Positions 1-8,437 of a stretch of DNA of 64,000 nucleotides are shown one piece after another. Positions within the stretch are counted from its first letter, which is position 1. Each line of letters begins with the position of its first letter. The stretch spans positions 48,440 through 112,439 of the forward strand of contig JAKVBU010000012.1 in assembly GCA_022446885.1 (NCBI GenBank), given 5' to 3'. Origin of the DNA: Phycisphaerales bacterium. GTDB lineage: Bacteria > Planctomycetota > Phycisphaerae > Phycisphaerales > SM1A02. The position numbers and the translations under genes are program-made. Below the pieces are notes generated by a model. That model worked only from the letters and a program-made list of their open reading frames with translations, was not told the DNA's origin and did no database searches.

Positions 1-1873
1 GCACCATGTGGAGATCACCACCCTCGACATGGAGGCCTCCGCCGTGTGCAGCACTGCCATCAGTGAACAGTGCGTCTTGCACTTCCAGTGTGGAGTCAAG
101 GGCGTCCACGAGGCCGCCCGAGAGAGAGGCACTCCCTTCCTGCACAGTTGAGTTGCGAATGGTGCACATGGCACTTCGAAGGGCAAGCGCGCCGCCTCGG
201 TCGACTTCAGATCCCATCAACCTGACGTTCGACAAGGACAACTCGCTGTCCTCAACATGGAGGCATCCGCCTGCCCATCCGTCATCGCCTTCGTTTACGC
301 CTGCTCCACCGATGAGGTGGATTCGGCGAACATCGGCGATGGCACCCTCTTGCAGGCGAAGTGCCGGACCGGTCTGAGTGCCTTGAATACTGCAGGTGTC
401 TTCACTCCACCCGCGAATTTCGATCTCTCTACCTGCAACCAACACAGGGCCAGCGTGCTCGCCTGAAGCAATGTGCACGATCGAGCCATCGGGGGGGTCC
501 AGGGTAGAGAGATCCTGACTGGGTGCCTGAATGAGTACATCGACATCGCCGGCCAACTCGCGCTCGATCTGCTCCCACATCAAGCCGGCCATGAGATCAG
601 CGGCCTCATTATCTCCGTAGTGAACGCCGTCGGGCAGCGTGTCGCCGTGCAGATACCTGTGGGCGCCCGCAACGAGATGCAGATTGACGAATCCGGTGTC
701 AGGGCGATCAGCGGCGATACCTGACAAGACCGCCGCCATGCGATGGTGTCGATCACTGTCATCATTGGTAGACCAAGGAGCGACCAGCAGAAACAGTGGA
801 TCTGCATCAAGATCAAGGGAGAGGGCCGCGGCCGAGTATCGCTCCATGAGAGCCAACACATGGTCGCGCCACAGACCTTCGACATCCTGCATCTGCTCCC
901 ACGTCATGTTTTGCCCGAGCAGCAGCATGAAGCAGTTGGGCCGACGTGTCGCATCCAGGTACCTGGCCAGCGCCTCATCGTCATAGTGACCGGCCGACGT
1001 CAGATGATGCTCGACGGTGAAGCCGCCCTCGGCAATCGAGTCAACCTGTAGCCCTTGAACGTCTGTGCGCCAGACAACCTGTCCGACGTGATAGAACGTC
1101 TCACCTGCAGTGCAGTTGTCCGGGCAGGGTGATGCGCCGCCCTGACCGTCGCTGGTCCAGCCTTCTGGTGTGCGCACCTGCGTCGTAACAGTTCCACTGC
1201 CTTGAGGAATAGTCGCGTCAACCCAGTCAATCCACGCCCGGTCTGCCTCGCTTCGAGGCGAGAGGGAGACCCAAGGCCCGTTCGCGTTGCCCCGTAGTGC
1301 GCGATAGCGAAGTTCCGAAAGCCCCGATGGATCACGAGCGAACATCAGCCGCGCCTTCAGGTGTCCACTGGATGTCCAATCCCCACCCGGATACTCGTCG
1401 AGTCGGGTCAGCGCCCCGGCGCAGTAGTGGGCGTTCGATGACAGCCCAGTGCCGGTTGTGACCATGTCGAGGGCTCTGTTGGGAACGAAGGCATCCTGGC
1501 CGTTACTCCACACGTGGTGGTTGCCGCTGCCGACGTGGTAGATGGCCCGTGGGAACAGATCGAAGCCACCTTGTGCCGTGGTAATGACGAAGCCCTCGTC
1601 AGACGCCGGCGTTCCGCTGGACACTCTGCCGACAAACTGGTCTGGTTGCCATGTTCGGCAGACCCCTCCAACTGTGCTGTGCAACGCTGACTTGACCGTG
1701 TTGGAATCTCCAATGATCAGCAGACGGCAGTCTTCGTGAGCGATGCGGGTTGCGATTGGAGCCAGGCCCACACGTGCTGGCGCGAACGCCACATCAGCCG
1801 TGGCCTGATGCCCGGACACGAGCAGGCACACCGCAAATGTGATCACTGTGATTGGCCTGTCGGGCACCCGCAT
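1..1873 (-). CDS. Secreted SGNH-hydrolase-like protein with beta-helix C-terminus (3' end outside window)
   Basis: Reading the minus strand from an ATG at 1873 gives 624 codons without a stop up to the window edge, so the gene is complete at its start and cut at its end. Residues 1-26 look like a Sec signal peptide ending ATA-D. LLIIGDSN at 51-58 fits SGNH block I, LLLGQN near 317-322 fits block III, and DGVH at 415-418 fits the catalytic Asp-x-x-His block, so residues 50-440 are probably an esterase or acetyl-hydrolase-like domain. From about 450 onward, repeating GGALALRS and GGGLHVEGG segments resemble polymorphic outer-membrane or right-handed beta-helix repeats. A GTG at 1876 is an alternative start. 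The substrate is unknown; a carbohydrate-ester target would be a guess. Confidence 0.8.
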   Translation of the reverse strand, partial: MRVPDRPITVITFAVCLLVSGHQATADVAFAPARVGLAPIATRIAHEDCRLLIIGDSNTVKSALHSTVGGVCRTWQPDQFVGRVSSGTPASDEGFVITTAQGGFDLFPRAIYHVGSGNHHVWSNGQDAFVPNRALDMVTTGTGLSSNAHYCAGALTRLDEYPGGDWTSSGHLKARLMFARDPSGLSELRYRALRGNANGPWVSLSPRSEADRAWIDWVDATIPQGSGTVTTQVRTPEGWTSDGQGGASPCPDNCTAGETFYHVGQVVWRTDVQGLQVDSIAEGGFTVEHHLTSAGHYDDEALARYLDATRRPNCFMLLLGQNMTWEQMQDVEGLWRDHVLALMERYSAAALSLDLDADPLFLLVAPWSTNDDSDRHHRMAAVLSGIAADRPDTGFVNLHLVAGAHRYLHGDTLPDGVHYGDNEAADLMAGLMWEQIERELAGDVDVLIQAPSQDLSTLDPPDGSIVHIASGEHAGPVLVAGREIEIRGWSEDTCSIQGTQTGPALRLQEGAIADVRRIHLIGGAGVNEGDDGWAGGCLHVEDSELSLSNVRLMGSEVDRGGALALRSAMCTIRNSTVQEGSASLSGGLVDALDSTLEVQDALFTDGSAAHGGGLHVEGGDLHMV

Positions 1874-1877
1874 CACT

Positions 1878-1895
1878 CCTCAGGGATCCTTGAGG
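1878..1895. promoter_or_regulatory. Imperfect palindrome over the ribosome-binding site of the SGNH gene
   Basis: CCTCAGGGATCCTTGAGG matches its reverse complement at 16 of 18 positions. On the minus strand its 3' arm, TGAGG, forms part of the Shine-Dalgarno stretch just before the start codon at 1873. A hairpin here could mask the ribosome-binding site, or act as a weak terminator after the lipoprotein gene. No U-tract follows. The functional reading is inference. Confidence 0.3.
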
Positions 1896-1945
1896 ATAGA
1901 TGGGGGTCGGATCGGGTCAAGCGATCAGTGCTCAGGTGTGCTCAA

Positions 1946-2392
1946 TCAACGGTCCAGACGGCCGCGTAGGTTGAGCGAGGCCGTGTTTCGATGGTTCTTC
2001 CCGTCAAGACCGACCCCAAAAGAGATGCCGCCGTCAATTGCATCTCGCCATGAGTTGAAGGTGCTCCCATCGGTGCTCAGCAGCATGCCTTCCGGGCTGG
2101 AGTACAGCCAGATCTGCTGCCGCACAATGAGTGTGACCGGGGCCAGTTGCCCACCCTCGACCTCTACCAGATCTGAGTCAACCTGCATGTTCAGGTGCAC
2201 AGTGTCGCCGGGCTGATACTCGATGATCAACCCACGCGACTGGAGATCCTTGAAGGTGGACTCGTCGAGTTCCATGCGCGGCGTGCCATCAGGGGCAAAC
2301 GCCTTGACACGTACTGCGTTCGACACAGTCGGGCCGCATCCGTTCAGAAGCCCGGTCGCAACCAGCACCGATGGCAGTGCAAGGCGAGACAA
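1946..2392 (-). CDS. Small lipoprotein of unknown function
   Basis: 148 residues beginning with a TTG codon. The N-terminus is a lipoprotein signal with lipobox L16-N17-G18-C19, so the mature protein should be lipid-anchored at Cys19. The remainder is mixed beta-type sequence with no family I recognise. It starts immediately after the malic enzyme stop (TCA at 2395-2397 on the plus strand), so the two are probably co-transcribed, and the SGNH protein gene follows 72 bases downstream. No strong Shine-Dalgarno precedes the TTG, so the exact start is uncertain, but the lipobox position supports it. Confidence 0.7.
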   Translation of the reverse strand: MSRLALPSVLVATGLLNGCGPTVSNAVRVKAFAPDGTPRMELDESTFKDLQSRGLIIEYQPGDTVHLNMQVDSDLVEVEGGQLAPVTLIVRQQIWLYSSPEGMLLSTDGSTFNSWRDAIDGGISFGVGLDGKNHRNTASLNLRGRLDR

Positions 2393-2394
2393 AA

Positions 2395-4026
2395 TCAGAT
2401 TGCCGGCTCATACTGAGGTTGCCACATGCACTGGGCGACATGGGCGGCGATGTCATCTGGCTCATCCATGTCGGTTGCGCCCTCGGCAAAGATCTGCTTC
2501 GCGACCTCAATTGCCACGTGCAGAGAAGACTCACGCAACCGACTTCGTTCGGGATAGAGCAGGCCCAGGGCGAGCTCCTCCTCCGTCAACGTGTGGGAGA
2601 GGGCTTGGCCCGCTCGCAGGAACATCTCGTCGCTGACGTGCTTGGCCTCGGTGGCGTAGATCGCCAGCCCCATCGCCGGGAAGATATAGACGTTGTTCCC
2701 TTGGGCCGGATTGATGGTGTGGCCCTCATGTTCAAGTGGAGGCATGGGGCTGCCGCTGGCAAACAGACATGTTCCGTCGGATGCGGCGTAGGCCTCTTCG
2801 GCGGTGCACTCGCTATGGCTGGTGGGGTTGCTGTAGGGGAAGATGATCGGCCTGTCGTTGACTGCACACATGGCCTTCAGCACGTCTTCATTGAATGCCC
2901 CGCCTACGGTGCACACGCCGATGATTGCCGTAGGCTTGAATGACGTGATGAACTGGGCGAAGTCCGACGCCGGTTCATGGTCGATGGCGACGGCCATCTG
3001 GAAGTCGGAGAGATCATCACGGTCTTTCGTCAGCAGCCCACTGCGGTTGAACAATGCGACACGAGATGCAGCATCTTCCTCGGTGCATCCGTCGTCGACC
3101 ATCGCCTTCTCGATCAGGCTTGCGATGCCGCACCCGGCGGAGCCTGCGCCAAGGAAGAGCACACGCTGTTGACCGATGGTCTCCCCCTTGGCGCGACATG
3201 CCGTGTACAGACCGCCTACCGCAACCCCTGCCGTTCCCTGAATGTCGTCATTGAAGCAGCAGAGGCGATTGCGGTACTTCTCCAGAAGTGGCTCCGCGTG
3301 GTGGATATTGAAATCTTCAAACTGCACGCAGCAGCCGGGCCAAGTCTCTTCGACCGCGGTGATGAACTCCTCAAGAAACTCGTAGTATTCGTCTTCAGCT
3401 GGCCGCTTTTGGCGGAGGCCGATGTACATGGGGCCTTCAAGCAACTCGTCACGATCTGTTCCGACATCAAGTGTGATGGGCAGCGTCTTGTCGGCGGGAA
3501 CACCTGCGGCGCCGCTGTAGCAGGCCAGCTTGCCGATGGGAATGCCCATGCCGTTGGCCCCAAGGTCACCCAGACCGAGGATGCGAGAACCATCCGTGAC
3601 GACGATGAAGCGCACGTCGGGCTGTCGCCAGTTGCCGAGTATCTCCTTGATGCGGCCCTTGAGCGTGATCGGAATGAACAGGCCACGTGCTCGGCGGAGG
3701 AGATGGCCAAACTCTTCACATGCGGCGCCTACTGTCGGCGTGTAAATGATGGGCAGCATCTTCTCAGGGGCGCTTGCAAGCACGGCATGGAAGAGCGTCT
3801 CGTCGGTATCCATGAGTTGGGCCAGAAGGACATACCGGGCAAGATCGGTGGCACAGGCGTCCAGTTGCCAGTGGATGCGAGCGATCCGTTCTTCAAGTGT
3901 CTCGATGGCGGCGGGCAGGAGGCCGGTCAGGCCCAGCGCGACTCGCTCTGCCTCTGTGAACGCCGTGCCCTTGTTGCGGGCGGGGTCGCGAAGCAGTTCA
4001 TGGCCGGTCTCAGTAGGGCTTGGCAT
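2395..4026 (-). CDS. maeA: Malic enzyme, NAD(P)-dependent (long MaeA/SfcA type)
   Basis: 543 residues, the usual size of the bacterial/eukaryotic long malic enzymes that oxidatively decarboxylate malate to pyruvate. The start ATG at 4026 has GAGGAG seven bases upstream; longer upstream readings have none. Recognisable features are YTPTVG at 95-100, the LKGRIKEILGNW stretch, the catalytic Lys region GVPADKTLPI, metal-binding FEDFN and FNDDIQGTA, the nucleotide-binding GAGSAGCGIA, and SNPTSHSECTAE near the C-terminus. Cofactor choice (NAD or NADP) cannot be read safely. It is divergent from the MFS gene, with only 39 bases between the two starts, and probably leads a transcript with the downstream lipoprotein. 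Confidence 0.9.
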   Translation of the reverse strand: MPSPTETGHELLRDPARNKGTAFTEAERVALGLTGLLPAAIETLEERIARIHWQLDACATDLARYVLLAQLMDTDETLFHAVLASAPEKMLPIIYTPTVGAACEEFGHLLRRARGLFIPITLKGRIKEILGNWRQPDVRFIVVTDGSRILGLGDLGANGMGIPIGKLACYSGAAGVPADKTLPITLDVGTDRDELLEGPMYIGLRQKRPAEDEYYEFLEEFITAVEETWPGCCVQFEDFNIHHAEPLLEKYRNRLCCFNDDIQGTAGVAVGGLYTACRAKGETIGQQRVLFLGAGSAGCGIASLIEKAMVDDGCTEEDAASRVALFNRSGLLTKDRDDLSDFQMAVAIDHEPASDFAQFITSFKPTAIIGVCTVGGAFNEDVLKAMCAVNDRPIIFPYSNPTSHSECTAEEAYAASDGTCLFASGSPMPPLEHEGHTINPAQGNNVYIFPAMGLAIYATEAKHVSDEMFLRAGQALSHTLTEEELALGLLYPERSRLRESSLHVAIEVAKQIFAEGATDMDEPDDIAAHVAQCMWQPQYEPAI

Positions 4027-4065
4027 AGGGTGTCTCCTCTTGAGCACGGTATCACGGGGGCGTCT

Positions 4066-5355
4066 ATGCTCGCATCGATGCCTCTGGGTCCTCAGGTGAA
4101 GACCAATGAACTTCCGCGACGTGGTTTCGCAGCGTTGCTGGTGACGATGTCGTGTGGGGCCTTCAATGACAATCTGCTCAGAGGGGCGCTTCTGATCGCC
4201 GTACCTGTTGGGGGCGGAGGTATGTGGGAGGGTCAACTGGGAGAAGGTGGCACGGGATGGGTGACGGCCATGCTGTACGCACCGTTCATCCTTCTTCTGG
4301 GAGTCACCGGGCAGATCGCGGATAGGTGGCCCAGGCAGCGAGTCATCCTCGTGTCGCGGGTGCTCGAAGTGCTGCTCACCGGAATGGTCATTTGGGCATT
4401 CGCAGTGGGCAGCCTGGTGCTTGCCTGCCTGTCTCTCGTCTGCATGGCAGCGCAGAGTGCGCTCTTCTCGCCGGCCAAGTACGGGATTGTGCCCGACCTC
4501 GTCGAGGATCGGCACCTCAGTCGAGCCAATGGCGTCTTGAGCATGCTCACCAATGTGATGATCCTCGTCGGCGTTGCGGCCTCGGGCTATCTGCTTCAGG
4601 ATGGCGGATTCTGGATTGGCTTCGTGATGTTGGCACTGGCCCTCATCGGACTCGTTGCGTCACTGGCGATTCCACGCGGACGTGCCTGGAAGCCGGATTT
4701 GAAGATGTCCCCGCGGACCTTCTCGACGCACCTTCGCACGATTCGAGCCATGCAGGGCACGCCTCTCATTGTGGCGACCTTGGCGTGGTGCTGGTTCTAT
4801 GGAATCGGCTCACTGATCATCTCGATCGTGCCCAACTACAAGGGGCCAATGAACCTGACCAATGAGTCTGCGAGCATTCTCCTCGCCGCTCCAGGCGTTG
4901 GCATTGCTATTGGTGGCATCGCTGCGGGTTTGGGCTCCGGCGATCGTATTCGTGGCCAACTGGTGCCTTTGGGCGCCGCGCTGATGACAGTGGGCTTTGT
5001 GCTGCTGGGCTTGTTGGACGCCTCATTTACGGGTCTCTGGGCACTGCTGTGCTACACCGGGATAGCAGCCGGCTTCTTCGTCATCCCGGTGATGGCGCTT
5101 CTGCAGCATCTGCCTGAGACGTCATTCAGGGCTCGTTGCGTGAGCACCTCTAACTTCTGCACCTATCTGGCGATGTCGATTACGGCAGTTCTCTTTGCGG
5201 TCGTCGCTCCAGCGACCGGGAGTGACCCAGCACTTTGGTTTCTGATTTGTGCCGGTCTGATGTTGGTCGTGACACTCTGGACTTTCAAGCGGCGCGACAC
5301 CCTTCGTTTGGCTGGGTTGCCTGATCAGGCACGGAGCGTGTGCAGCCATGACTGA
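4066..5355 (+). CDS. MFS transporter, LplT (lysophospholipid transporter)-like
   Basis: 429 residues with about 11-12 hydrophobic segments. AFNDNLLRG near the N-terminus and the loop ALFSPAKYGIVPDLV followed by SRANG are typical of LplT and of the MFS half of Aas-type acyltransferase fusions, which flip lysophospholipids inward for re-acylation. No acyltransferase domain is attached or adjacent. The chosen ATG at 4066 follows a GGGGG stretch; a second in-frame ATG lies at 4078. The upstream open frame through the malic enzyme is antisense artefact. Its last 8 bases overlap the start of the HAD phosphatase gene, so the two are probably translationally coupled. The substrate is inferred from family resemblance only. 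Confidence 0.75.
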   Translation: MLASMPLGPQVKTNELPRRGFAALLVTMSCGAFNDNLLRGALLIAVPVGGGGMWEGQLGEGGTGWVTAMLYAPFILLLGVTGQIADRWPRQRVILVSRVLEVLLTGMVIWAFAVGSLVLACLSLVCMAAQSALFSPAKYGIVPDLVEDRHLSRANGVLSMLTNVMILVGVAASGYLLQDGGFWIGFVMLALALIGLVASLAIPRGRAWKPDLKMSPRTFSTHLRTIRAMQGTPLIVATLAWCWFYGIGSLIISIVPNYKGPMNLTNESASILLAAPGVGIAIGGIAAGLGSGDRIRGQLVPLGAALMTVGFVLLGLLDASFTGLWALLCYTGIAAGFFVIPVMALLQHLPETSFRARCVSTSNFCTYLAMSITAVLFAVVAPATGSDPALWFLICAGLMLVVTLWTFKRRDTLRLAGLPDQARSVCSHD

Positions 5356-6025
5356 CCGCATCTGTGTTGTCTGCTTCGACCTAGATGGAACACTCATCGA
5401 TGCCAGTGAAGATCTCGCGTGGTCTGTGAACGAAGTAATGGCGGCACTGGGGCGACCGCAACACTCGATCGAAACGGTTGCGTCCTATCTGGGAAATGGC
5501 ATGCCGCGTCTGGTGCATCGGGCGCTGATGGGGTCAATGCATGAAGATGCGCCTGAAGACTTGCATGCCGAGGCGGTCCAGCAGTTTCGTAGGGCCTACG
5601 CAGCGTGTGGGCATGTGCGCACGAGAGTGCTGGATGGGGCCGGTGCATGCCTTGAAATGCTGCGCTGTCGCGGTGTGCACACTGCGATCACGACGAACAA
5701 GCCACAGTCGGCCTTGGAGCATGTCATGGATGCATTGGGTGCCCAATTGCCGGTGGATGGGCTGTATGGAGGAGACCACGTATGGCCGCGCAAGCCTGAC
5801 CCGACCATGTTGAAGGAGGCGCAGCGCCTGGGCGGCGGTGGCCCCATGGTGCTGGTTGGTGACTCAGTTACCGATCGTGACGCGGCGACGGCAGCGGGTG
5901 TTCCCTTTCTTGCAGTCCGAGGCGGCTTCAATCATGGAATTCCGATCGACGATTGTCTCGAGGCAGATGCGCTGGTGTTTGATGACCTGCACGGTGTACA
6001 AGAGTGGCTGGAGCGTCACACATGA
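5348..6025 (+). CDS. gph: HAD-superfamily phosphatase, phosphoglycolate phosphatase-like
   Basis: 225 residues, the normal length for Gph. The HAD motifs are present: FDLDGTLID with nucleophile Asp11 and acid Asp13, a TTNKPQS threonine/Lys region, RKPDP with the conserved Lys, and VGDSVTDRDAA with the metal-binding acidic pair. Gph removes 2-phosphoglycolate formed in DNA repair and metabolism; closely related HAD enzymes act on other sugar phosphates, so the substrate is not certain. It overlaps the MFS gene by 8 bases and its TGA overlaps the ATG of the following methyltransferase (ATGA). Confidence 0.8.
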   Translation: MTDRICVVCFDLDGTLIDASEDLAWSVNEVMAALGRPQHSIETVASYLGNGMPRLVHRALMGSMHEDAPEDLHAEAVQQFRRAYAACGHVRTRVLDGAGACLEMLRCRGVHTAITTNKPQSALEHVMDALGAQLPVDGLYGGDHVWPRKPDPTMLKEAQRLGGGGPMVLVGDSVTDRDAATAAGVPFLAVRGGFNHGIPIDDCLEADALVFDDLHGVQEWLERHT

Positions 6026-6771
6026 GACAGGACACGGGCAAAGTGTTCAATGAGTTGGCTGAGGGGTATGCCCGCTATCGCCCGCGTTGGAGTGATGAGG
6101 TGATCACTGCCGTGGCGAGCCTCTCACGTGGGAACACACGGGCCCTTGAGGTCGGGTGTGGGAGCGGACAGGCGACGTCCCTCTTGGCGAGTCACTTTGA
6201 GGAAGTCATCGCCACCGATCCGGCGCCTGCGGCCATTGAGCGGGCGCCTGCCATCAACAATGTGCAGTGGGCTGTCGGTACCTGCGACTCGACGCCGGCA
6301 GCCGACGAATCTGTGGATCTCATCTTTGCAGCTCAGGCAGCCCATTGGTTTGACATGGACGCCTTCAGTCGCGAGTGCCGACGCGTCGGATCACCAGAGG
6401 GCCGGGTGGCGCTCATCGGATATGACCTGCTGGTGATCGGCGACGAGGCCATCGACACAATGCTCCACGAGTTCTATCACGATGTCCGGGGCGACTGGGA
6501 CGAGCGGCGTGGCTTCGTTGACGCCAGGTATACAACTCTGGAGTTTCCATTCTCAGATCTCGATCCACCACCGACGCCTTCACTGCAGGTTGAGTGGCCA
6601 CTGGAGGGCTTGCTCGGGTATCTGCGAACGTGGTCTGGGGTCAGAAACCAAAAGGCGCGAACGCAGCAGGACCCAGTCGCAGCTCTGGAAGGACCAATTC
6701 GAGCGTTGTGGGGGCAATCGCCCAGAGTTATCACGTTCCCCGTGTTCATTCGGGCGGGAGAGGTGCATTGA
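6022..6771 (+). CDS. Class I SAM-dependent methyltransferase (Methyltransf_11 type)
   Basis: 249 residues. The N-terminal FNELAEGYARYRPRW and the SAM-binding motif LEVGCGSGQAT, followed by ATDPAPAAIERA and the AAQAAHWFDM segment, resemble the small-molecule methyltransferases related to trans-aconitate methyltransferase and yeast Crg1. The start ATG at 6022 is chosen because it forms an ATGA overlap with the gph stop; a further in-frame start lies 18 bases upstream. Its own stop overlaps the TTG of the next gene. The substrate cannot be told from the sequence. Confidence 0.8.
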   Translation: MRQDTGKVFNELAEGYARYRPRWSDEVITAVASLSRGNTRALEVGCGSGQATSLLASHFEEVIATDPAPAAIERAPAINNVQWAVGTCDSTPAADESVDLIFAAQAAHWFDMDAFSRECRRVGSPEGRVALIGYDLLVIGDEAIDTMLHEFYHDVRGDWDERRGFVDARYTTLEFPFSDLDPPPTPSLQVEWPLEGLLGYLRTWSGVRNQKARTQQDPVAALEGPIRALWGQSPRVITFPVFIRAGEVH

Positions 6772-7091
6772 CAAGCAGCGTGTACGACCTGAGGTGCATG
6801 GAGATCTGTGGCGGCAACAGGTCTGTGAAGGAGTCGCTTCGGGTCGTCGGCATGGAGGGCCTGCTTCAATTGGCGGCTTCTCAGAACACGGCTGAGGCGG
6901 ATGAGTTCAGAGATGGCCTGCACGATGCGATGGTGGCATGGCGCGATGGTGAGGCCGATGATGATGAGACGCTGGTTGTGCTGCAGGCGAGCGCCTCTGC
7001 CAAACGGCGCATCAGCCTGCTTGAGCACATTGGAGGGCAGATTCGTGCATTGGGGCTCGGCCGGTTGTTCCGCAAGGGGGATGGTGGCTGA
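6768..7091 (+). CDS. Small hypothetical protein (107 aa)
   Basis: A TTG at 6768 overlaps the methyltransferase stop as TTGA and is preceded by GGGAGAGG, which supports translation by coupling. The product is 107 residues, mildly acidic in the middle (GEADDDETLVVL) and basic at the end (LGRLFRKGDGG), with no signal peptide, membrane segment or family that I recognise. The longer open frame from 6594 lies inside the methyltransferase gene and is rejected as the start. A 67-base gap follows before the DUF1579 gene. Confidence 0.55.
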   Translation: MTSSVYDLRCMEICGGNRSVKESLRVVGMEGLLQLAASQNTAEADEFRDGLHDAMVAWRDGEADDDETLVVLQASASAKRRISLLEHIGGQIRALGLGRLFRKGDGG

Positions 7092-7158
7092 TTGAGCCGC
7101 AGCATCAGGAGCCGGGAGGTATGCTCGGCAGCCCGCGTCAACTCAAGTAAGGGAGACG

Positions 7159-7761
7159 ATGATGTTCAAGAGAAACCTCGTATTGGCTGGCGCATTGATC
7201 TGTACCACGGCGGTGTCCGCACTGGCGGTTCAAGACGGCGGGCCACTTACGCCTGAGCAGATCAAGGCCATGCAAGCCTGGCAGGACGCCGCTGCCATCA
7301 CGGACAAACAGCGAAGCCTGACCAAGGACGTCGGCAAGTGGGATGCGGACATTTCCTTCTGGCCAATACCCGGTGGGCCGGCGCAGAAGTCCAAAGGGGT
7401 TTCAGAACGATCGATCGTGCTCAGTGGCAGGTACCTGCATCAGGTTTTGACGACCGAACTCATGGGTCAACCACTCCGCGGCGAGATGATGCTCGGCTGG
7501 GACAACACCATGAAAGTCTGGCAGTGCAATTGGTGCGACTCAGGATCAACATCGATGACTCGGGGAACCGGCACCGAGGACAAGGATGGAACGATCCAGT
7601 GGGAGTTTCAGGAGACCAACCCCGTCACCAAGTCTTATGAGACCACATGGGGCGTGGCGAAGGACCTGCCTGATGGTCGCCAGCAAATGGAGTTCTGGCG
7701 GAACGGGCCTGATGGCAAGCGCTACAAGATGATGCAGATCGTCTACACCAAGCAGAAGTGA
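7159..7761 (+). CDS. Secreted DUF1579 family protein
   Basis: 200 residues with a clear signal peptide (MMFKRN, hydrophobic core, SALA near residue 23). The mature part matches the pattern of DUF1579: G-W-D near the start of the domain, the SERSIVLSGRYL segment, EMMLGWDN and a final KRYKMMQIVYT. DUF1579 proteins have a lipocalin-like or avidin-like beta-barrel look and no assigned reaction. GGGAG lies just before the two consecutive ATG codons (7159 and 7162). It is 7 bases from the UPF0173 gene, so the two are probably co-transcribed. Confidence 0.75.
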   Translation: MMFKRNLVLAGALICTTAVSALAVQDGGPLTPEQIKAMQAWQDAAAITDKQRSLTKDVGKWDADISFWPIPGGPAQKSKGVSERSIVLSGRYLHQVLTTELMGQPLRGEMMLGWDNTMKVWQCNWCDSGSTSMTRGTGTEDKDGTIQWEFQETNPVTKSYETTWGVAKDLPDGRQQMEFWRNGPDGKRYKMMQIVYTKQK

Positions 7762-7768
7762 GGCGGAC

Positions 7769-8437
7769 ATGACCACGCTGACCTTTCTGGGCCACGCAGC
7801 CCTCCTTGTCGAGGGCGAAGACAGTCAGGTGATTGTCGATCCGTTTCTGACGGACAGCCCCGTCGCCTCGATGGCGGCTGAAGATGTTCGATGTACACAT
7901 GTCGCTCTGACGCACGGGCACGAAGATCATGTTGGCGACACGATTGCGATTGCCAAGGCCAATGATGCCACGCTTGTCGCTGCCTATGAGATTTGCAACT
8001 GGGCCGCTGAAGAAGGGCATGCCAATATCAGCCCGGGAAACCCTGGTGGTCGAGTTGAACTCAATGGCAATGACTGGATCGCACTCACCCGTGCCTATCA
8101 CAGCAGTTCATATCACGGCCGGTACATGGGGCAGCCGTGTGGACTGGTGTTGCATGTGGGTGGTCACACCATCTATCACGCTGGCGATACAGACCTGTTC
8201 TCCGACATGCGGTTGATCGGCGAGCTGTACAAGCCCGAAGTGGCACTGCTTCCAGTGGGCGATCGGTTCACGATGGGGCCTGAATTGGCGTCCATCGCGG
8301 CAAATCTGGTGGGGGCGCCGAAGGTCGTGCCAATTCACCACGGCACGTGGCCGCCCATCGAGGTAGATCTAAATCGGTTCCAGCCCGAGCAGGCGCAGGT
8401 GTGCAATCTTCAGCCCGGAGATCAACTGACGCTCTAG
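7769..8437 (+). CDS. Metal-dependent hydrolase, UPF0173/metallo-beta-lactamase fold
   Basis: 222 residues, the usual length for the UPF0173 family. LTFLGHAALLV carries the early conserved His9, THGHEDHVGD at 48-57 is the H-x-H-x-D-H metal motif, HAGDTDLFSDM is the next metal-binding element, and VVPIHHGTWPPI supplies the final His. It has no signal peptide, so it is probably cytoplasmic. Family members are annotated as hydrolases of unknown substrate. Its stop overlaps the stop of the convergent DUF4396 gene by 4 bases. Confidence 0.85.
   Translation: MTTLTFLGHAALLVEGEDSQVIVDPFLTDSPVASMAAEDVRCTHVALTHGHEDHVGDTIAIAKANDATLVAAYEICNWAAEEGHANISPGNPGGRVELNGNDWIALTRAYHSSSYHGRYMGQPCGLVLHVGGHTIYHAGDTDLFSDMRLIGELYKPEVALLPVGDRFTMGPELASIAANLVGAPKVVPIHHGTWPPIEVDLNRFQPEQAQVCNLQPGDQLTL

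Noticed and set aside
6..1335. Several short plus and minus frames in the first 1.4 kb
   Set aside because: All are shadows of the continuous 624-codon minus-strand frame with signal peptide and SGNH motifs.
2977..4065. Long plus-strand open frame running through the malic enzyme gene into the MFS transporter
   Set aside because: It is antisense to a clear malic enzyme with many conserved motifs; GC-rich codon use keeps the opposite frame open. The MFS gene starts at 4066.
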